Assembly (NCBI RefSeq): GCF_003612055.1
Contig: NZ_RAWB01000008.1
Coordinates: 1-49,883, forward strand
DNA length: 49,883 nt
From: Corallococcus llansteffanensis
GTDB taxonomy: Bacteria > Myxococcota > Myxococcia > Myxococcales > Myxococcaceae
Direction of reading: 5' to 3'
Shown: piece after piece, positions 49,445-49,883 of the stretch
Position numbering within the stretch: the stretch's first letter is position 1
Layout: each line of letters opens with the position of its first letter
Made by a program: the position numbers and the translations under genes
Notes under the pieces: model-generated
What the model saw: the letters and a program-made list of their open reading frames with translations, nothing else
The model's database searches: none
Told to the model about the DNA's origin: nothing

Positions 49445-49883
49445 ATGTCACGTCGAGTCCTCATCGCTGGTCCGGCCAGCCTCCTCGCAAGCCATCTCGC
49501 GGCGCTGCGGCTGGCGTCCTCGGAAGATACGCTCGTGCTCCTCGTGCAGGGGCCGGAGGGGTCGTGCTGGGCCGAGGAGGACGCCCTGGCGCTGGTGCGC
49601 CACGCCGTGGGCCAGGGGGGCGCCGCGGACGCGGTGGAGGCCCGCTGGGCGCCCTTGTGCGCGCGCGTCCACGGTCCCCGGGGCGAGGGCCTGGCGCTTG
49701 GCGAAGCCCTCCGGGACTGCGCTCGCCTGGACGAAGCCTGGTACCTGGAGGATGGCGCGCGCCCCACGCCTGGCGACGCCGTGCCGCGGCACCTGATCCC
49801 GGCGCTGGCGCGGCTGGGGGTCACGGAGTTCAACCACGTGGGCCCGGTGGGGGAGGGGTTCGAGGCGCGCCACCGCGACACGG
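49445..49883 (+). CDS. Partial gene, possible SDR/epimerase-like protein (cut by window end)
   Basis: Open frame of 146 codons that runs off the window. It begins MSRRVLIAGPASLLASHLAAL, which resembles the dinucleotide-binding start of short-chain dehydrogenase/thioester-reductase-like proteins, though the usual GxxGxxG glycines are degenerate. VTEFNHVGPVGEGF near the end is reminiscent of the active-site region of such proteins. AAGGA lies 11 bases before the ATG. Family call is tentative; whether it belongs to the cluster is unclear. Confidence 0.5.
   Translation, partial: MSRRVLIAGPASLLASHLAALRLASSEDTLVLLVQGPEGSCWAEEDALALVRHAVGQGGAADAVEARWAPLCARVHGPRGEGLALGEALRDCARLDEAWYLEDGARPTPGDAVPRHLIPALARLGVTEFNHVGPVGEGFEARHRDT

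Overview
The window is high-GC DNA with the codon use, gene types and paralogue style of a myxobacterium (phylum Myxococcota, probably Myxococcaceae/Cystobacterineae). The evidence is a PilZ adaptor, MopE-like and kelch repeat lipoproteins, CHAT/TPR proteins, ECF sigma factors, and frequent GTG/TTG starts. The genus cannot be fixed from the sequence alone.

Region 1 (1-4800) is core-like. It holds an exported HtrA/DegP-type protease, a secreted protein of unknown role, a PilZ c-di-GMP adaptor, a large glutamate dehydrogenase, and a tRNA-Thr(CGT) with its own promoter and a strong terminator.

Region 2 (4865-34838) is a contractile phage-tail-like particle locus. Reading leftward on the minus strand it starts with two overlapping ECF sigma factors. 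Next comes a lysis cassette (GH19 endolysin, then overlapping Rz-like and Rz1-like spanin candidates) and an exported TPR protein. Then follow the particle genes: sheath, tube, gpD/gp27-like hub, gp5/gpV-like spike, a three-fold repeat protein, gp25 wedge, baseplate J, tail-I-like protein and a lectin-like tail fibre. It ends with several unknowns, a MopE/kelch lipoprotein and a CHAT peptidase-like protein. A caspase/C25-like gene and a membrane protein gene lie at its left edge and diverge from a shared promoter region. There are no capsid, terminase, integrase or AAA+ genes in the window, so this is a tailocin-like or extracellular contractile injection system rather than an intact prophage. 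The operon architecture suggests sigma-controlled production and release by lysis.

Region 3 (35068-36750) is an exported 5'-nucleotidase.

Region 4 (37089-49086) is a co-directional biosynthetic gene cluster. In order it encodes a PhzF-like enzyme, a cupin, a KAS III-like enzyme with an altered catalytic triad, a stand-alone amino-acid adenylation domain, a carrier protein, a PhpK-like B12 radical SAM enzyme, a class III (EctB-like) aminotransferase, a sarcosine/D-amino-acid-oxidase-like flavoenzyme, a second cupin, a methionyl-tRNA-synthetase-like protein, a lysine/ornithine N-hydroxylase and a DUF3291 protein. Hydroxylase + cupin + MetRS-like enzyme + flavin oxidase is the known hydrazine-forming set (Spb38/Spb40/Spb39 of s56-p1; also triacsin-type clusters). 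The cluster therefore probably makes a hydrazino acid, loads it on a carrier protein and elaborates it into an N-N-containing product. The window ends in the first 146 codons of a possible SDR-like gene.
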